From the NCBI GenBank assembly GCA_016213885.1, contig JACQZM010000072.1, forward strand, positions 1-34,935: a stretch of DNA of 34,935 nt. The letters run 5' to 3'. The DNA is from Candidatus Rifleibacteriota bacterium. Lineage in GTDB: Bacteria > Muiribacteriota > UBA6191 > JACPRK01 > JACQZM01. Positions 31,700-34,935 of this stretch are shown here, piece after piece (positions within the stretch are counted from its first letter, which is position 1; each line of letters begins with the position of its first letter). A program made the position numbers and the translations under genes. The notes below the pieces were generated by a model. The model made no database searches. It had not been told where the DNA came from and was given only the letters and a program-made list of their open reading frames with translations.

Positions 31700-34600
31700 C
31701 TACCGGGGAGAGGAGCGACGCCTCAGCATCCCCAGCACCGGCACCAGAAGCAGCGCCAGCAGGATCGGGTCCGCGGCCGGCCGGGCCGAGCTGGCGCGAC
31801 ACCCGCCCCCGCCCCCGCCGCCGTTGGTGCCGCGGCCCACGTCGCCGCCGGGCGACCCGGTGCCGCTGGACCCGCCCGGGTCCGGCGCGGTGCCCGATCC
31901 CTGGACCACCGTGAAAGTGTACGAGGCGGCCAGCGACCGGAGCGTCCCTTCCCAGACGTACAGCTCGAAGGTGTAGGTGCCGGTCAACGTCGGGGTGAAG
32001 CTTGGAGTGGCGCTGGCGGCGCCGCCGAGCGCCACGATCGGGCCGGCCCGTTGCACCCACTGGAACGTCCGCACCCCGCCCTGCACCGACCCGACGGCGT
32101 ACCCGGACAGCGTCACCGGGGTGCCGGTGACGGCCCGGTTGTTCGGAAGCGGCGTGATCGCCGCCCGGGGCACCATGATCCCCTGCGCGTCGATCACCAC
32201 GTTCAGCGTGGCCGTGCCCTCGGAGACCCCGTCCGAGACCGCCAGGGTGAACCGGTACGCCCCCGGGTGGAGCGTGGAGAACGAAGGCGACGGAACCTCC
32301 AGCGACGAGAGGGCCACGGACGGCCCCTCGATCTGGGTCCACCGGAACGCCAGCGGATGCCCCGACGGACCCGGATCGAAGCTCCCGGTTCCGTCCAGGG
32401 TGACCGTGAGAGCGCCGGACGAGGGGAGGGTGAGCCGGTACTCCGGCAGCCTCAGCGGCATGCCCGCCACGGTCGGGTTGGCCAGCGGCACCTGGTCGCC
32501 CGACGAGGGGAGGACCCGGATCATGACGCGATCGGGCGGGCTGGCCAGGCCGGCCTCGGAGACCACCAGCTCCAGCTCGTAGTCTCCGGCGGCCACCGGC
32601 GTGAACGACGGGCTCGCCGCGGCCTGGATCGGCGACCCGAGACCCGGACCGGACACCGGGGCCCAGGCGTACGTCAGGGTGTCGCCTGCCGCGGCCCGGC
32701 TGCCGGAACCGTCCAGGGTGATGGTCTCGCCGAGGAGCCTGATCTGATCGGGTCCCGCATTGGCCGTGGGGTGATGGCCCGAGGCCGGGGTGACCACCAC
32801 CTGGACCGTGTCCTGGGCGCTCCACAGGTGATCGCTGGAGACGTTCTGGACGGTCAGACCGAACGTCAGCACCCCCGGTGTCGCCGCGGCGAACGCCGGT
32901 CTGGCCGTGTCGGGGCTGACCAGCGGCGTCTGAGGCCCGGCGATCAGGGTCCACCGGTAGATCAAGGATGAGAGCGGATCGCCGGGCCTCGACGCGGACC
33001 CATCGAGGAGGACGGTGGCTCCCTGGCCGACCACCAGGTCGACGCCGGCGTCGGCCGTGGGGGGCACCCGGGCCGAGGCCGGGTCGCTGACCATGAACCG
33101 GCTCTGGACCTGGGGAGACGTGTGACCGCCCGGGTCCCGCACCTTGAGGAAGTACCGGTATTGACCCGCCGCCTGGGGAACGAACCCCGCCCGGGAGCCG
33201 GAGGTGAACCGGTTGTCCGCCGCCGGGTTGGCGCTGTCGGCGGTCCAGATGTAGGTGAGGTCGTCCCCGTTGGCGTCGGAAGAGCCGCTTCCGTCGAGCA
33301 GCACCTCGGTCTGGACCGGCACGGTGCTGCCCTGGGCGACCTCGGCCCTGGGCGTCACGTCCTGCACGTCCACGGTCTGGGTGATCGGCCCGGAGCAGCC
33401 GACCTGGTTGCAGAAGACCACCTCGAAGTCGTGGCGGCCGGCCTTCCGGCCGAGGAAGCTCGGAGTGGCGAGGTCGGCGCCGTCGAGCTGCACCGCCGGA
33501 CCCACCGCCTGTCTCCACGACCAGCTCACGGCGCCGCCGCCGTCGTTCCGGGTCACGGTGGCGGCGAGGCGGACCCGGCCCGGCGGCACCGTGGCCCTGG
33601 GCTCCACGGTGGCCAGCGGCACCAGCAGCCTCGGGTCGCCGGCCGGCGGGTGGGCCCGGTCGAGCCCCATGCGATACACGTCCAGGTTGGTGATCCCGGG
33701 CCAGTGCCCCGGCGCCTGCTGCGCTGCGTCACCGGCCCAGCCGGGGTTCAAGCCGTTGTCGCGCTCCCAACCGTCGGGCATCTGGTCGCCGTCGGTGTCG
33801 CGGAGCACCGTCACGGTGGGGCTCGACCCGCCGTTTCCGGCCACGTCCGTGCCGGCGAACGAGAAGAGGCAGGTGTCGCCGGGCAGCGTGAACTGGCCGA
33901 CGGCGATCGTGAAGCTGCCGCCCGGGGGAACCGTGGAGAACGGGAAACTCGTGGAGCCGCCGCCCACAGCCGAGGCGCTGGCTGCGGCGTCGACCCGGGA
34001 GGCGTCGACGATCCGGCCGGTGAGCCTGGGCCGCGCCGCCAGGAGCGCGCCGTCGTACAGCCCGTCCACCGAAAACGACGGGGTGAAGGTGTAGTTCGCC
34101 GTCACCGGCGCGTTGGGCAGACCGTCGGCGTCCAGACCTCCCTCGACGCGGACCGTCGAGACGCCGTCCCGGTCGAAGCTCCCGTTGTCCTGGGGGACCT
34201 GGTAGGTGTACGACCACAGAGTGCCGCCGCCGGACATGGCCGTGGGTGGCAACCGCCGGGCCCCTGGCGTGTCGATCGCCAGGCTGGGCACCGACACGGG
34301 CCGCTGGAATGTGGCGGTGATCGTCAGCGGGCCCGCCGGGATCGGAGCGGCCACGCTCCGACTGTACGAGAGCGTCAGGCCGGGGCCGCCGCTGCCGGGC
34401 TGGTTCACTCCGGTGGCGTGGCCGCACAGCACCTGATGGGTGGCCGGAGTCTCGTCCTCCTCGGCGATCTGGTTCCGCGGGTCGAGCTGCGCCCTCAACC
34501 GGTAGAGCCCCTGCGGGGTCGTGGCGGGCACCAGCAGGATCGGGGTGAAGATCCGGCTCTCCCCCGGCATCATCCCGTAGGCCGGCACGGTGGCGTTGGC

Positions 34601-34935
34601 CACGGCGTAGGCCGTGTTCGGGTCGCCCTCTTTCACGAACTGGAACGTCACCTCGAGGGTGCTGTTCAGCGGTTCCCGGCCGGCGTTTCTGACGCGGAGC
34701 GTCACGGACATGTTGGTCCCGCTCCGGACCGTCGATGGCGCCGTGACCTCCTCGGCCACCAGGGACGGCCCGCCCTGCACCAGAAGCCGGGTGGAGCTCG
34801 TGTACAGGTTGTTGTCCTTGCGCTGCTCCGTGATCGATCCGGTGGAGTCGGTGATGACGCCCACGTAGTAGTATCCCGGCGCCGTGCCGGACGGCACGTT
34901 CAGAGTCACCACCGACGCCACGCTGCCGTTGGGGG
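31700..34935 (-). CDS. Large secreted CARDB/PKD-repeat protein with MYXO-CTERM-like tail (5' end outside window)
   Basis: The frame is open to the window edge, so the N-terminus is missing; 1077 residues are visible. The first part looks like CARDB-type Ig-like domains (GYYYVGVITDSTGSITEQRKDN, NMSVTLRVRNAG). A calcium-binding-like segment (DTDGDQMPDGWERDNGLNP) follows, then about six PKD repeats with the YxWTxxxGP...SFxP..AGxYxFxLxV pattern. The end is seven Gly, a Cys (GGGCRASSARP), a hydrophobic helix and RRRSS, very close to MYXO-CTERM/Synerg-CTERM sorting tails. Such proteins are extracellular or outer-surface adhesins or scaffolds. It is followed by the small secreted protein and the matrixin, so all three may be co-expressed. 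Confidence 0.85.
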   Translation of the reverse strand, partial: PNGSVASVVTLNVPSGTAPGYYYVGVITDSTGSITEQRKDNNLYTSSTRLLVQGGPSLVAEEVTAPSTVRSGTNMSVTLRVRNAGREPLNSTLEVTFQFVKEGDPNTAYAVANATVPAYGMMPGESRIFTPILLVPATTPQGLYRLRAQLDPRNQIAEEDETPATHQVLCGHATGVNQPGSGGPGLTLSYSRSVAAPIPAGPLTITATFQRPVSVPSLAIDTPGARRLPPTAMSGGGTLWSYTYQVPQDNGSFDRDGVSTVRVEGGLDADGLPNAPVTANYTFTPSFSVDGLYDGALLAARPRLTGRIVDASRVDAAASASAVGGGSTSFPFSTVPPGGSFTIAVGQFTLPGDTCLFSFAGTDVAGNGGSSPTVTVLRDTDGDQMPDGWERDNGLNPGWAGDAAQQAPGHWPGITNLDVYRMGLDRAHPPAGDPRLLVPLATVEPRATVPPGRVRLAATVTRNDGGGAVSWSWRQAVGPAVQLDGADLATPSFLGRKAGRHDFEVVFCNQVGCSGPITQTVDVQDVTPRAEVAQGSTVPVQTEVLLDGSGSSDANGDDLTYIWTADSANPAADNRFTSGSRAGFVPQAAGQYRYFLKVRDPGGHTSPQVQSRFMVSDPASARVPPTADAGVDLVVGQGATVLLDGSASRPGDPLSSLIYRWTLIAGPQTPLVSPDTARPAFAAATPGVLTFGLTVQNVSSDHLWSAQDTVQVVVTPASGHHPTANAGPDQIRLLGETITLDGSGSRAAAGDTLTYAWAPVSGPGLGSPIQAAASPSFTPVAAGDYELELVVSEAGLASPPDRVMIRVLPSSGDQVPLANPTVAGMPLRLPEYRLTLPSSGALTVTLDGTGSFDPGPSGHPLAFRWTQIEGPSVALSSLEVPSPSFSTLHPGAYRFTLAVSDGVSEGTATLNVVIDAQGIMVPRAAITPLPNNRAVTGTPVTLSGYAVGSVQGGVRTFQWVQRAGPIVALGGAASATPSFTPTLTGTYTFELYVWEGTLRSLAASYTFTVVQGSGTAPDPGGSSGTGSPGGDVGRGTNGGGGGGGCRASSARPAADPILLALLLVPVLGMLRRRSSPR

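Noticed and set aside
1..34935. tRNA, rRNA, CRISPR array, transposase, integrase or attachment sites
   Set aside because: No cloverleaf-like sequence, regular direct-repeat array, recombinase motif or flanking duplication was seen.
31700..34935. PKD repeats as a recombining DNA repeat array
   Set aside because: The repeats are alike at protein level but diverged in DNA, so no recent recombination is supported.

Overview
The window is about 35 kb of high-GC bacterial DNA (roughly 70 percent G+C by eye) from a Gram-negative organism. That reading rests on a MacA/MacB-type envelope transporter, a periplasmic multihaem cytochrome, TadE-type pseudopilins and large secreted PKD proteins. Two secreted proteins end in a Gly/Ser stretch, a Cys, a hydrophobic helix and an Arg cluster, which resembles the MYXO-CTERM/Synerg-CTERM class of sorting tails. 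With the HEAT-repeat-rich gene content this suggests a Myxococcota-, Acidobacteriota- or candidate-phylum-like lineage, but no rRNA or ribosomal marker is present to fix the taxon. No tRNA, rRNA, CRISPR array, transposase or phage gene was seen.

Layout. 1-712 (+): the end of an unknown gene, then a membrane-anchored zincin-like protein. 761-5107 (-): a tight three-gene redox operon. It encodes a protein with three cyclic-nucleotide-binding domains fused to a four-cluster [4Fe-4S] ferredoxin module, a di-haem b-type membrane subunit, and a membrane-anchored decahaem cytochrome c. 5412-11182 (+): a secreted coiled-coil protein, then a MacA-like adaptor, an ABC ATPase and two different MacB/FtsX permeases. 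11330-15801 (-): two HEAT-repeat genes, one fused to a PilT-type ATPase domain whose middle has been replaced by foreign-looking sequence. 16207-18482 (+): a frameshifted beta-propeller/di-haem cytochrome. 18489-20829: an unknown membrane protein, FabI and an unknown membrane/coiled-coil protein. 21102-23324 (-): three Tad-type pseudopilin genes. 23593-27297 (+): a small membrane protein and a giant HEAT-TM-beta-propeller protein. 27290-34935 (-): a large secreted PKD/CARDB protein running off the window edge, a small secreted protein and a secreted matrixin metalloprotease.

How the genes work together. The redox operon looks like a transmembrane electron conduit, from cytoplasmic FeS clusters through membrane b haems to periplasmic c haems. 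Its cytoplasmic subunit carries potential cyclic-nucleotide sensors, and no catalytic molybdopterin subunit is nearby. It is the best candidate here for an undescribed system. HEAT repeats recur with three different partners (PilT ATPase, small hydrophobic tail, TM plus propeller), suggesting one scaffold family reused.

Caution on sequence quality. Three coding anomalies occur: single-base slips in G/C runs near 14317 and 17056, and a 270-bp foreign-looking block inside the PilT domain. They may be assembly errors and should be checked against reads before biological meaning is assigned. Several operon boundaries carry a dispersed palindromic repeat whose two full copies preserve a hairpin through a paired base change.
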